Positions 1-7,783 of a DNA stretch of 64,000 nucleotides are shown here, in pieces; position 1 is the first letter of the stretch, and each line of letters starts with the position of its first letter. Under the pieces are notes generated by a model. It searched no databases. It was not told the DNA's origin and saw only the letters and a list, made by a program, of their open reading frames with translations. Both the position numbers and the translations under genes were made by a program. The DNA comes from Streptomyces chattanoogensis (GTDB lineage: Bacteria > Actinomycetota > Actinomycetes > Streptomycetales > Streptomycetaceae). Location: positions 124,001 through 188,000 of the forward strand of contig NZ_LGKG01000163.1 of assembly GCF_001294335.1 (NCBI RefSeq), given 5' to 3'.

Positions 1-484
1 AGGCCCGGACGAGCGCCTTGTAGTCGCTCGGCAGGCGCGTCCCCAGCCGGGACTCCACTGCCGCCCAGTCGACCTCGTACGCCGCCCTCGGCACCCAGCC
101 GGTCACGGCGACGAGCCTCTCGAGCCAGGAGGCCTCTGCCGGCAACTGCTCCGGAACGGGCGTGCCGCGCAGGGCGATCATCAGGGCGGGCCGGGCATCG
201 TGGCCCTGGCCGGTTTGGCCGAAGGCGACCCACCGGTTGCTGAACGGCCAGGCATACCTCCAGCCGATCGGGCCCGACAAGGGAAGCGGCGGCAGTCGGT
301 CGGCGTCGGCGAGCGGCTGCCCGTACCGGTCGGAAAGCGTCTCGACCAGGTTGCCCAGATCGGCACGACCGGAGACGGGAAGGCAGACATGGCCAGGCAC
401 CTGCCCGTGTTCGCGACAGGTCAGCTCACGGAGATCCGGCCACAAAATCCCGGCCACGGCGGCCAGAAGCTCTTCGTCGTCCAT
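1..484 (-). CDS. SMI1/KNR4 (SUKH) family protein, partial
   Basis: The first 161 codons are present; the rest runs off the left edge. The ATG at 484 lies three codons after an in-frame TGA. From residue 138 the protein reads VDWAAVESRLGTRLPSDYK, the start of the SMI1/KNR4 (SUKH) fold. The preceding ~135 residues, with CREH at 23-26 and a Trp/Pro-rich stretch around 70-90, match no domain I recognise, so SUKH is the second half of a longer protein. In bacteria such proteins are often immunity proteins for secreted nuclease toxins, but no toxin gene is visible here, so that role is only a family-level possibility. The family call is fairly secure, the function is not. Confidence 0.7.
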   Translation of the reverse strand, partial: MDDEELLAAVAGILWPDLRELTCREHGQVPGHVCLPVSGRADLGNLVETLSDRYGQPLADADRLPPLPLSGPIGWRYAWPFSNRWVAFGQTGQGHDARPALMIALRGTPVPEQLPAEASWLERLVAVTGWVPRAAYEVDWAAVESRLGTRLPSDYKALVRA

Positions 485-495
485 GCCGGCGAGTC

Positions 496-655
496 AATCA
501 TCCGCCGCCGACAGCGGAGCGATCCGTGCTCTCGGCTGCGCGCCCCACCGCCGCCCTTGCCCGGGGAAACGGCGCTGCCTGACGGCGACGGCCGTCCGGG
601 CGAGGTCCAGGTCCGTCAGGAAGCGCTGCCACGCCCCCTCGCCGGCCTCGCCGCC
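496..655 (-). other. Open in-frame stretch between GNAT gene and SMI1 gene, no start codon
   Basis: After the GNAT stop codon the same reading frame stays open for 53 codons, closes at a TGA (496-494), and four codons later the SMI1 gene starts, still in that frame. The stretch begins GGEAGEGAWQRFLTDLDLAR and has GC-rich third positions like real coding DNA, but has no ATG, GTG or TTG in frame. It may be the tail of a decayed gene or chance. Confidence 0.25.
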
Positions 656-1150
656 TCAGTCGGAGGAGAGTTCCTTCGCCATGATGTGTTCCCTCCGCCC
701 ATCAGGCAGGACATCACCGACCTGTCCGGTGTCCGTCATCCCATTGCGCCGGTAGAGGGCGAGCGCGTGCTCGTTGCCGGGCGTGACGGCGAGCTCCAGG
801 ACGGCGGCTCGTACGTGCCGCGCCCACTGCTCAACCGCCCGCATCAGGCTGTCTCCCACACCATGGCCCCGGCCGGCTGCACTGACCCACATCGAGATCA
901 GCTCGACGGCATCGCTCCGGGAGCCCGGTACGCCGCTGGCCATTCCGACCGGCTTCCCGTCGAGTACGGCGAGGAAAGTGCGCGAGCCGGGAATGTCGAG
1001 ACGAGCCCGCCACCGTTCCTCTCGGTCGCCGTCCCCTTGCCAGTCCGCGAGCCTGGACCCGAACGCATACGGCGCGTCCGCAAGAGCCTCGAGCCGAAGG
1101 TCTCGCCAGACTCTCCAGTCGTCCGAAGTCAGTACCTGCAACTCGATCAT
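656..1150 (-). CDS. GNAT family N-acetyltransferase
   Basis: 164 residues when started at the ATG giving MIELQVLTSDDW; the frame stays open 12 codons upstream but those residues do not look like protein. It has the GNAT order: an N-terminal helix pair (WRVWRDLRLEAL), a central strand FLAVLDGKPVGMASG, and the acetyl-CoA loop region SAAGRGHGVGDSLMRAVEQW (R/Q-x-x-G-x-G/A type, around residues 95-115), followed by ALALYRRNGM, typical of the C-terminal half. Such enzymes move acetyl from acetyl-CoA to an amine; the acceptor cannot be told. The gene stands alone, and its frame continues into the open stretch downstream. Confidence 0.85.
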   Translation of the reverse strand: MIELQVLTSDDWRVWRDLRLEALADAPYAFGSRLADWQGDGDREERWRARLDIPGSRTFLAVLDGKPVGMASGVPGSRSDAVELISMWVSAAGRGHGVGDSLMRAVEQWARHVRAAVLELAVTPGNEHALALYRRNGMTDTGQVGDVLPDGRREHIMAKELSSD

Positions 1151-1254
1151 GCACGGAGGTTGCCTCCCGGACAGGGCCGACGGCAACCCGAATTACGGTC
1201 GGCGGCTGCCGGACCCCGGGGGAAGACCCCCACCCACAGGCACGTCGATGCAGG

Positions 1255-1671
1255 TCAGCACCTTGTGTTGTCGGCCCACGCCGAGATAGCTGCGGCACCG
1301 CAACGGACAGCTTCATCCGGGTCCCGGGCGAGCTTCCCGCAGGCTGCGGCGACGTACGGCACACCGTCCGGCCCCAGGATCGCGTCATATACCCCGGTCT
1401 GCAGCCAGTCGGCCCGGTTGTCGTCAGCCTCGGCAACCGCGAGAGCGACGAGCCTTATGGCGGCCACCGTCCCCACCCGGACCAGGGCCTCCGCCGTCTG
1501 TCGGGTCACCGCAGTGTCCTCGACGTCCAGCAGCAGCCTCACCAGCGCCTCCGCAGCCTCAGGAACATCAGCGAACGAAGCGAGGTCACGCCCGGCACGA
1601 ACACGTTGCGACCACGAAGGAGACGACGCCTCGACCAAGGCCGCCTCCAACCCACTCATCATCTCCGGCAC
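1255..1671 (-). CDS. Small HEAT-repeat protein
   Basis: A 138-residue protein from a GTG at 1671; two ATGs a few codons in are alternative starts, with GGAG directly before them. It is built of short helical pairs with HEAT-type spacing: RVRAGRDLASFADVPEAAEA, LVRLLLDVEDTAVTRQTAEAL, and DPDEAVRCGAAAISAWA. No enzyme motif or signal peptide is present. HEAT solenoids bind proteins or nucleic acid; in Streptomyces short single-gene versions are common and uncharacterised. Third-position GC supports coding. Confidence 0.7.
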   Translation of the reverse strand: MPEMMSGLEAALVEASSPSWSQRVRAGRDLASFADVPEAAEALVRLLLDVEDTAVTRQTAEALVRVGTVAAIRLVALAVAEADDNRADWLQTGVYDAILGPDGVPYVAAACGKLARDPDEAVRCGAAAISAWADNTRC

Positions 1672-1741
1672 GACCAGACAGTCTCATGCCCCACGAAGAA
1701 GATCGAACCCCGATCCCCCACCCCGGGCGGTTGCCTCGTCC

Positions 1742-2557
1742 TCACGATGCCCGCCCGTACGCCAAAAGCGCCGCGTGAGGCAGCACCAGCGCACCGTCCG
1801 AGCCGGTGAACTCCGCGCACAGCAAATCGAAATGGCCCTTGATCTCCTCGACGACCCCAGGAGACTGACTTGTGACGATCTGCCCGATTGTCGCCACTCC
1901 GGCGGCCGGGCCGCTCCACCACTCCCCTGGAGTCGTCCGGTGCTCCCAGAGCACGGTTTCGCAGCAGACATCCGCCAGGCCGGCGTCGCCCAGCAACGCG
2001 GCGAAGCCCTTTTCCGTGCGGGGAAAGTCGTCTTCGGGAGCAAGAGCGGGAAGGCGGGCGGGGCGGGTGGCGCCCGCCGCCTGGACTGCCCGGCCGAGCA
2101 GAGCCTGCCCGGCGGCCGCGGGAGCCGCCCAGATGGTCACCGCTGTCCACCCGCCCGGACGCGTCACCCGGCGCAACTCCGTCAGGGCCGCCCGGGGCCG
2201 TCCGACGTGGTTGAGGACGAAATTTCCCACGACGGCGTCGAACTCATCGTCGGCAAAGGGGAGACCGGGCAGGCCGGCGAGCCGCACGTCAGCTGCCGGC
2301 GCTGTCTGCGCCGCAAGCGCGACCATGCCGGGTTCGGCATCCACCGCCGTCACCTTCGCTCCCCGTTGACACGCAGCCACAGCCACGGTGCCCGTGCCCG
2401 TCCCCACATCGAGGACCCGGCCGCCCTCCCGGACCCCGGCGGCGTCGAGCAGCCGCGGCACCGGATACGCGCAGAGCTTGGCGAACCCACCCGCATAGGC
2501 CTCGGCCTGCCCTGCCCACGCGCGACGCTCGGACTCGTCAAAAGCTGTCACAGTCAT
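1742..2557 (-). CDS. Class I SAM-dependent methyltransferase
   Basis: 271 residues from the ATG giving MTVTAFDESERRAW, preceded by a GGGAGGGGAGG run that serves as the ribosome site; the longer open frame upstream is low-complexity. Motif I, VLDVGTGTGTVAVAA, lies near residue 48, motif II acidic (VTAVDAEPGM), and the post-motif FADDEFDAVVGNFVLNHV is typical of methyltransferases of the UbiE/Methyltransf_11 group. The C-terminal part (residues 170-271) forms the substrate cap and gives no clue to the acceptor. The gene is not in an operon, with about 70 bases to the HEAT gene downstream. Confidence 0.88.
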   Translation of the reverse strand: MTVTAFDESERRAWAGQAEAYAGGFAKLCAYPVPRLLDAAGVREGGRVLDVGTGTGTVAVAACQRGAKVTAVDAEPGMVALAAQTAPAADVRLAGLPGLPFADDEFDAVVGNFVLNHVGRPRAALTELRRVTRPGGWTAVTIWAAPAAAGQALLGRAVQAAGATRPARLPALAPEDDFPRTEKGFAALLGDAGLADVCCETVLWEHRTTPGEWWSGPAAGVATIGQIVTSQSPGVVEEIKGHFDLLCAEFTGSDGALVLPHAALLAYGRAS

Positions 2558-2687
2558 CCTCCCCTCCCCCTTGCCCTTCCCGTTCCCCGTCCCCTCCCCG
2601 GAGCAACGCCCGCGGAGATCAACTCGCGGCAAGGCTCGACGCCAACGCACCCCATCGCGCCACGATGCTCCCAGCCAGCTCACCGGC

Positions 2688-2876
2688 CGGCGCACCGCCG
2701 GGGACTGGTTCCTGCGGCTCGTTCCGGCTGTGGGAGCGCCGGCGGCCGGCGGCTTGGCGGGGGTGATGGGGTCGCTGATGGCGATCGCCTGTGATTCCTG
2801 TCAGGACGGCGTCCGCGACCCGCAGCTCGGCGATGCGCTGATCGCCATGGTGATCCTCGGCCAGTTCCCGGCATGA
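2688..2876 (+). pseudogene. Possible membrane-protein fragment
   Basis: The last ~60 codons of an open frame read as a plausible membrane segment (LVPAVGAPAAGGLAGVMG) followed by the cysteine pair CDSCQDG and a second hydrophobic stretch ending GQFPA. The upstream part of the frame is not protein-like and overlaps the promoter of the methyltransferase. I read this as a remnant of a small membrane protein, or a short gene starting at an internal codon; neither is proven. Confidence 0.25.
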
Positions 2877-3335
2877 TCCCGCCCAGCCGCCAGTCGGCCC
2901 GCCCTCAGCGCCTCACAGGCGGCAGGGCCTCGTCGGCCATCCTGTCGTCAACGTACTCGTTGTCGCGTGCCACCTGCGCCCCAAAGTTGTCGCGGACAGC
3001 CCCTGTAGCGCCGTAGCCCCCTTGCCCATGAGCGGTGGCTCGTCGTGGGAGCAGCGGAAAGCACCTGGCCGCGGCCAGGCCGAGCAGGTGCGGACTGAGC
3101 GCAGAAACCCATGGTCAGGACCCTGGACACGAGCAATCAAGTGCGCCCCGCCACCGGCCGCCTGGCTCATCCTGACGTTGTTCGGTTCACACGGCGGAGG
3201 CAAGATCAGCCAGTCGGCACAGGTTCACTGATCCGGCTGTCTCTCCCCCATTCTCGGCCTCGTTCCCTACCTTATGGCTGTGGAGGTGGGTACGGTGACT
3301 GGAAATCATTCCATTGCAGTGAGGGCAGGGAGAGC
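2877..3335. other. Intergenic stretch without a convincing gene
   Basis: 459 bases. On the minus strand an open frame ending at 2905 reads ...FGAQVARDNEYVDDRMADE before its stop and could be the tail of a decayed gene, but it has no credible start. The last 40 bases hold the ribosome site (GAGGGCAGGGAGAGC) of the next gene. Confidence 0.4.
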
Positions 3336-4028
3336 ATGACGGACTCGGTTTTTCATCAGACCATTGAAAATCTCGAAAGCGTGCTGCCGGAACTCGAGGC
3401 ACAGGAACGGAAGTTGCGTGGCGAGCTCGACGAGGTAGTCCAGCGTGTTATTTCCACCCGCCATGCGCTGGAGCACTTGCGTGTCCTGACCGGTTCCGCC
3501 CAGCGTCGCCCACAGGCCTCAGCGCCCGACGAGGTCACCGCGTCGCCTTCCTCCGCCGAGGCCCCGGCTCTTGACGCGGCGGACGTCGAAGGCCGCCAGG
3601 TCGCCGTCGAACCCGTGGTGCCTGCCCAGGGCAAGGCAGCCGCCGAACCGGAGAAGGCAGCCCCGGCTGTGCCGAAACCGCGGGCAGCGGCGTCTCCGCG
3701 CACCAAGTCGGGCAGCGCGGCAAAGCGCGCCGGCAAGAAGGCCGTTTCGAAGAAGGAGGCGCCCGCGAAGCCGAAGGCGCGGAAGAAGGTCGCGGCACCA
3801 GCCGCCGTCGCGCCGTCGGACGCCAAGGGGGCCGAACGGCTCGTGGATGCCGCGCTGGAGGTGCTGCGGAAGTCCAGCGTGCCGATGCGTCCCCGTGACA
3901 TCAACGCGGCCCTGGGACGGGAGGCCACCGCAGGGCAGATCGAATCCGTGCGGAACACCCTCGAGCGTGCGGCGAAGAAGGACAAGCTCGTCACGCGTGC
4001 CGGCCGGGGCACTTACGCGGCGGTCTGA
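3336..4028 (+). CDS. Coiled-coil / histone-H1-like linker / winged-helix protein
   Basis: 230 residues from the ATG giving MTDSVFHQTIENLESVLPEL, with GAGGGCAGGGAG upstream; an earlier in-frame start is unlikely because that sequence is not protein-like. Three parts are visible: an acidic/basic coiled coil (residues 5-50), a long Ala/Lys/Pro linker (about 55-160, with KRAGKKAVSKKEAPAKPKAR) resembling histone H1 or HupS tails, and a C-terminal winged helix (about 165-230: LVDAALEVLRKSSVPMRPRD followed by a GQIESVRNTLERA helix and an RAGRGTYAAV wing) of the type seen in HARE-HTH and related domains. It probably binds DNA, perhaps as a nucleoid-associated or regulatory protein. Monocistronic. Confidence 0.8.
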   Translation: MTDSVFHQTIENLESVLPELEAQERKLRGELDEVVQRVISTRHALEHLRVLTGSAQRRPQASAPDEVTASPSSAEAPALDAADVEGRQVAVEPVVPAQGKAAAEPEKAAPAVPKPRAAASPRTKSGSAAKRAGKKAVSKKEAPAKPKARKKVAAPAAVAPSDAKGAERLVDAALEVLRKSSVPMRPRDINAALGREATAGQIESVRNTLERAAKKDKLVTRAGRGTYAAV

Positions 4029-4567
4029 CACCCGACGGAATGGGGCCGCGCGCAGCCGTCGAGGGTGTTCGCTGCCGCGGCCTCCGGGATCGGGGACCTG
4101 AGGTCTGGGACCCGGGATCTGGGACCTGGGACCTGGGACCTGGGGGTAATGGGCTGGTGCGATCTTTTTCACCGTTTAACGAATGCACGTGCGGTGATTG
4201 TGGTGATTGCCGGGGCGCGGTTCCGCTGCATCGGTCGTGGAATTGGTGGCCTCGTGATGGTCGTGTGGTCGTAGATATCACCCGCTGACGAAGCCAAGAT
4301 GCTGACGCGTTTGCCGGTTTAGGGCGCGTCAATGATCAACGGATCGGAGTTCTGGTCCGGTTCATGGCCACCACATTGTCGAACCCGACGTTGAGGGCGC
4401 CAGGCACCAGTCCAGTATCGGGGGCCAGGGCCAGGGCCCGTAGCCGCCGCTCGGCCCGTGACTCGAGGTCTGGGAAGCGCTGACCTACGGCTGCAAGGCC
4501 TCACCGGCCCCGAGCGTCGGGACGATCCGCACCGGCCGGCCAGTACGCGCATCTCCTGCCCAACGCG
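4029..4567. other. Intergenic stretch with a heptamer repeat
   Basis: 539 bases with no frame that I trust. It contains the 7-bp repeat array described separately and, from about 4320 to 4560, patchy coding-like sequence on both strands that may be gene debris. I see no RNA gene. Confidence 0.4.
4104..4145. repeat. Heptamer tandem repeat, six units
   Basis: Six consecutive 7-bp units: TCTGGGA, CCCGGGA, TCTGGGA, CCTGGGA, CCTGGGA, CCTGGGG. It lies about 75 bases past the stop of the winged-helix gene. Variation between units is C/T only at the first three positions, so this looks like slippage. Confidence 0.85.
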
Positions 4568-5407
4568 TCATGCCTGGCCCCGGTCTGTGAGTGCGATCGC
4601 GGTGGCACGGGCGAATGCTTCCGGGTTGTCCAGCATGATGTTGTGTCCGCAGTCGGGGATCGGAACCACGGTCACCCCCGCCTCGGCGAGCGCGTCGGCG
4701 CCTGGGAGTGGACCGTCGGTCTCGGGCAGCAGGTAGGTGCGGGGAATCCTCAGGTCCAGCAGGAGTTCCCGCATGGTGGGGACAGTGCCGCGGGTGAGAT
4801 GGACCGCGCTGCGGTGCAGGGCTTCGAGGCCGGCCAGACGCATGGTGGACCACCAGTGGGGGCCGACCCGGTCGCGGACCTCCTCCCAACCGCCTGAGAG
4901 GAACGCCTGCTCGGAGTACGCGGCGATACCGCTGCTGCCGTCGGATCCGGGGGTGCGGGGTATGGGGTCGAGGTTGGCGTCGACCAGGACCAGGCGGGAG
5001 ACCAGATGCGGGTGCCGGGCAGCCAGAACGATGGCCACCGAGCCGCCCATGCTGTGTGCGATCAGCTCAGCGCCGGTGACGCCCGCGGTGGTCAGGGCCT
5101 TCGCGAGGGCATCGGCGTGCGATTCCAGGGTGTAGTCGAAGCCGGCCGGCCGGTCGCTGATGCCGTGCCCGAGCAAGTCGATCAGCAGCGAACGACGGCC
5201 CGCCAGCAGCGGGTGGACCGCGGCCTCGGCGAAGTAGGCGGGCGAAGTGGCGCCCAGACCGTGCACGTAGACGCGGGAGGGTTCCTGGCCAGGCAGCTCG
5301 ACCCAGCGGATCCGGTCACCCTCGGACGTCACGACGGCGTTGCGCACAGCCTGCTCCCCTGCAGTCAAGATCTTGGAGAGACGAGGGTAGCCAGATGTCC
5401 TCGGCAT
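4568..5407 (-). CDS. Alpha/beta-fold hydrolase
   Basis: 279 residues from the ATG at 5407. The frame continues far upstream but the extra sequence is low-complexity. The fold signature is complete: oxyanion region VYVHGLGATSP, strand plus LLIDLLGHGISDRP, nucleophile elbow ELIAHSMGGSVAIV (Ser near residue 113), an acidic residue in the PLPGADALAE region, and a C-terminal His in VPIPDCGHNIM. The loop between nucleophile and acid includes a cap with GPHWWSTMRLAGLEAL. The substrate (ester, lactone or other) cannot be told; proline iminopeptidase-like and esterase-like members share this layout. No neighbour suggests a pathway. Confidence 0.87.
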   Translation of the reverse strand: MPRTSGYPRLSKILTAGEQAVRNAVVTSEGDRIRWVELPGQEPSRVYVHGLGATSPAYFAEAAVHPLLAGRRSLLIDLLGHGISDRPAGFDYTLESHADALAKALTTAGVTGAELIAHSMGGSVAIVLAARHPHLVSRLVLVDANLDPIPRTPGSDGSSGIAAYSEQAFLSGGWEEVRDRVGPHWWSTMRLAGLEALHRSAVHLTRGTVPTMRELLLDLRIPRTYLLPETDGPLPGADALAEAGVTVVPIPDCGHNIMLDNPEAFARATAIALTDRGQA

Positions 5408-5829
5408 AGCACCGCCATGTGCCGCGCAGGCCCTGTGCGGGCCCCGGAGACGACGCGGACGCCGCGGAGGAGGCGGTGTCGGAGCTCTACGGCAGCGTGC
5501 TGCACCAGGGCCACGATGGATGCCGCCAGTGCCGACGTGGCACCCTTCCTGGCCCGTACAGCGGCATCCGGACACAGAGCGGCCGAAGTGCCGGCCCTGC
5601 TCGGCGGGATGGCCGAGAGCGAGGACGCACACGGGGTGGCGCCGGGCGCCGACCCCCGTGCGACCGGCACTCGTTGCCCGCCCACCGTCCCCGCCCACAC
5701 CCGGCAATGGCCTCTGCCGGAACGCGAGCCATATCCTGTGGGCGTTGGGTGGTGGGTGCCGGGCGTTGAGGGTTCGGCGAGCTGCCCCACACCCCGCCGC
5801 CCCGTACCCGTAGAAGGACAGCCCCACCC
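5408..5829. other. Intergenic stretch, no gene supported
   Basis: 422 bases. Several frames are open on both strands because stop codons are scarce, and the minus-strand frame around 5400-5560 has fairly coding-like codons, but no frame shows a recognisable domain together with a plausible start. Confidence 0.4.
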
Positions 5830-6129
5830 ATGAAGAAGAGCGCGATAGCCGGTGTCTGCCTCCTCGGCCTTTTCGCGGTCGCCGCTGCCTACGAAGGCAG
5901 CACCCTGGCCAACGACCCGCTGACCCTGGCCGAGTACAACCAGATCAAGGCCGGCAGCAAGGCGAAAATCCTGCTCCGCTACGCCAACACCTGCCAGCAG
6001 GAGAACGAGACCGAGCACACCGGCTACCCCGTCACCTGGACCTGCTACGGCGCCGATGGAAGCAGCAACGCGGTGTTCTTCTACTCCGAGGGCGTGCTGT
6101 TCAGCAAAGCGCAGACAGGACTCCAGTAG
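5830..6129 (+). CDS. Small secreted protein, unknown function
   Basis: 99 residues with a clear signal peptide (MKKSAIAGVCLLGLFAVAAA), then about 78 residues containing two cysteines (NTCQQEN and TWTCYGA) spaced to form one disulfide. The middle, PLTLAEYNQIKAGSKAKILL, and the end, NAVFFYSEGVLFSKAQTGL, resemble the small BLIP/SmpA-like folds that begin with a helix and give antiparallel strands, but I do not assign a family. The ATG follows GAAGGACAGCC. It is probably exported by Sec and free in the medium or wall. Confidence 0.7.
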   Translation: MKKSAIAGVCLLGLFAVAAAYEGSTLANDPLTLAEYNQIKAGSKAKILLRYANTCQQENETEHTGYPVTWTCYGADGSSNAVFFYSEGVLFSKAQTGLQ

Positions 6130-6168
6130 CCACCGGCAGGCAGCCAGCCGTACGTCGGACGGCGGAGG

Positions 6169-6444
6169 TCAGTCGTCCGGCACCTCCGCGAGCCGGAAGG
6201 GTCCTGCCGCGCCGGGGCCGAACATCACCGGCAAATTGCGCCCCAGCGGGACGACAACCAGCGGTTCGTCACGGTATTCGCCAAGGAATTTCTCCAGTGG
6301 CTCCCAGATGAGGCCGCGGTAGCCCGCCTCGCTGCGCTGACGGTCGAAGGACAGGGTCAGCGCGGCCTCGCTCACGGTGACGCTCACGGCGCCCACCTCC
6401 AGCCACTCCCCGCCGATCCAGGCTTCGAGCCTTACGTACGACAT
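6169..6444 (-). CDS. Hypothetical protein, 91 residues
   Basis: Starts at the ATG giving MSYVRLEAWIGGEWLEVGAV; the upstream open frame is not protein-like. It reads as an alternating beta-rich protein (SVTVSEAALTLSF; PLVVVPLGRNLPVMFG) with no membrane segment or motif known to me. It converges with the small secreted protein upstream and precedes the ureohydrolase gene on the same strand, but 60 bases separate them and no coupling is evident. Confidence 0.6.
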   Translation of the reverse strand: MSYVRLEAWIGGEWLEVGAVSVTVSEAALTLSFDRQRSEAGYRGLIWEPLEKFLGEYRDEPLVVVPLGRNLPVMFGPGAAGPFRLAEVPDD

Positions 6445-6506
6445 GACGCAAGAGTGCCTTGCCTTCCACGACGCCCGCAATTCGCCACCCGGGCCACCTC
6501 TCCCCG

Positions 6507-7538
6507 TCACCCGGCCCGCGGCGCGCCGGGCCGGGTGCCCCGGCCGTCCAGCAGGGGGCGGGCGGGGTTCCAGACATCTCCCCGTCTGCGCGCAGCCATT
6601 CCCGACAGCGCCTCGAGGACGATCCGGTTGCCGAGGTAGGCCGTGATGTCGGCATGGTCGTACGGCGGTGAGACCTCCACGACATCGACCCCCGCGATGG
6701 GGAGCTCCAGGCACAACCTGCGTACCGCATCGAGCAGTTGACGGGACGTCAGCCCTCCCGGTTCGGGCGTGCCGGTGCCGGGGGCCATCCCCGGGTCGAC
6801 GACGTCCACGTCGACCGAGAGGAACACGGCGTCGCAGTCGTCGAGCGCCAGGGCCATGGCTTCCTCCAGACAGGCGTCGAGGCCGCGCGAGACGATTTCG
6901 CTCATCTCGTACGAGCGCATCTTCTGGTCGGCCATCCAGTCCAGGGTCTCCGGGCCCGGCCAGTATCCGCGCAGTCCCATCTGCAGGAAGCGGTCGCCGC
7001 GCGCCGCACCGGATTCGATCAGGCGGCGCATGGGCTGGCCGTGTCCGTGCAGATGACCGAACTCGATGTCACCGGTGTCCGCATGCGCATCGAAATGGAT
7101 GACCGAGACCCGGCCGAAGCCGTGATGGCGGGCGACGCCCGTAATGTCCGGCAGGGCGATGGTGTGGTCGCCGCCGAGGACGATCGGCACCGCGCCGCAG
7201 GCCGCGATCGTGGCCACCGCCTCCTCGATCGCCGCGATGCTGCCCTCGATGTCACCGGCGAACATCTCCACGTCGCCCGCGTCGACCACCCGCAGATCCC
7301 GCAGGCCGTCGACGCGCAGCGCCAGTGAGGGCCGCGACCCGTCGTGCGCCCCGTAGTCGGTGGACCGGATCGCGCTGGGGCCGAAGCGGGTGCCGGGCCG
7401 GTGGCAGACACCGCCGTCGAAGGGCGCGCCGACGATGACGACGTCCGCGTCACGGTAGGTGTCGGGCTCGTCGAGGGTGCAGCGGTCCACACCGAGGAAG
7501 GTGACGTCGGGACCGAACATGGGGCCGTAGCGGGGCAT
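6507..7538 (-). CDS. Agmatinase / ureohydrolase family enzyme
   Basis: 343 residues. All binuclear manganese motifs of the arginase/agmatinase superfamily are present: GGDHTIAL (near residue 123), HFDAHADTG (about 148-156), SVDVDVVDPGMAPG (about 242-255), plus the early region VGAPFDGGVCHRPGTRFGP. These enzymes release urea from a guanidino substrate such as agmatine, guanidinobutyrate or guanidinopropionate. The last ~25 residues (DVWNPARPLLDGRG...) are a variable tail. Divergent TetR gene and a perfect palindrome in between suggest local repression with a substrate-linked inducer. I cannot distinguish agmatinase from guanidinobutyrase by eye. Confidence 0.88.
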   Translation of the reverse strand: MPRYGPMFGPDVTFLGVDRCTLDEPDTYRDADVVIVGAPFDGGVCHRPGTRFGPSAIRSTDYGAHDGSRPSLALRVDGLRDLRVVDAGDVEMFAGDIEGSIAAIEEAVATIAACGAVPIVLGGDHTIALPDITGVARHHGFGRVSVIHFDAHADTGDIEFGHLHGHGQPMRRLIESGAARGDRFLQMGLRGYWPGPETLDWMADQKMRSYEMSEIVSRGLDACLEEAMALALDDCDAVFLSVDVDVVDPGMAPGTGTPEPGGLTSRQLLDAVRRLCLELPIAGVDVVEVSPPYDHADITAYLGNRIVLEALSGMAARRRGDVWNPARPLLDGRGTRPGAPRAG

Positions 7539-7629
7539 GCGATCTCCTGGGGCCGGAGGGGAGGCGCGCGGGGCAGGGGCGCACCTGTCGGCACGGCGGC
7601 GGGGGCATCACCGGCCGCGGCCGACGCGG

Positions 7630-7645
7630 CTGACTTTAAAGTCAG
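7630..7645. promoter_or_regulatory. Perfect 16-bp palindrome, likely TetR operator
   Basis: CTGACTTTAAAGTCAG is a perfect inverted repeat and the only AT-rich point in the divergent region between the ureohydrolase (start 7538) and the TetR gene (start 7780). Size and placement fit a dimeric TetR operator controlling both directions. Confidence 0.75.
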
Positions 7646-7687
7646 GACGGGGCGGATTCAATCCCTGGGGTGTGACAGGATCGGTTC

Positions 7688-7783
7688 ATGAGCGGGAGCG
7701 ACACCGACCGGTGGGACGCCGACAGGCAGAGCGCGAACAGGCAGAACGCGGACAGACGGGCCACCGACGGGCGGACCGCATGA
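7688..7783 (+). CDS. Possible 31-residue leader peptide coupled to the TetR gene
   Basis: A short frame starts at ATG 7688 (MSGSDTDRWDADRQSANRQ...) and its TGA overlaps the TetR start codon as ATGA. The peptide is made of imperfect repeats (DRQSANRQNADRRATD) with no hydrophobic part. The overlap would allow translational coupling; the ribosome site before it (AGGATCGG) is weak. It may simply be untranslated leader. Confidence 0.35.
   Translation: MSGSDTDRWDADRQSANRQNADRRATDGRTA

Noticed and set aside
5365..6018. Minus-strand frame beginning MLGLVLLLAGVGVAEQDF as a secreted protein
   Set aside because: It is antisense to the small secreted protein, whose signal peptide, start and ribosome site are better; the hydrophobic start is the reverse reading of that gene.
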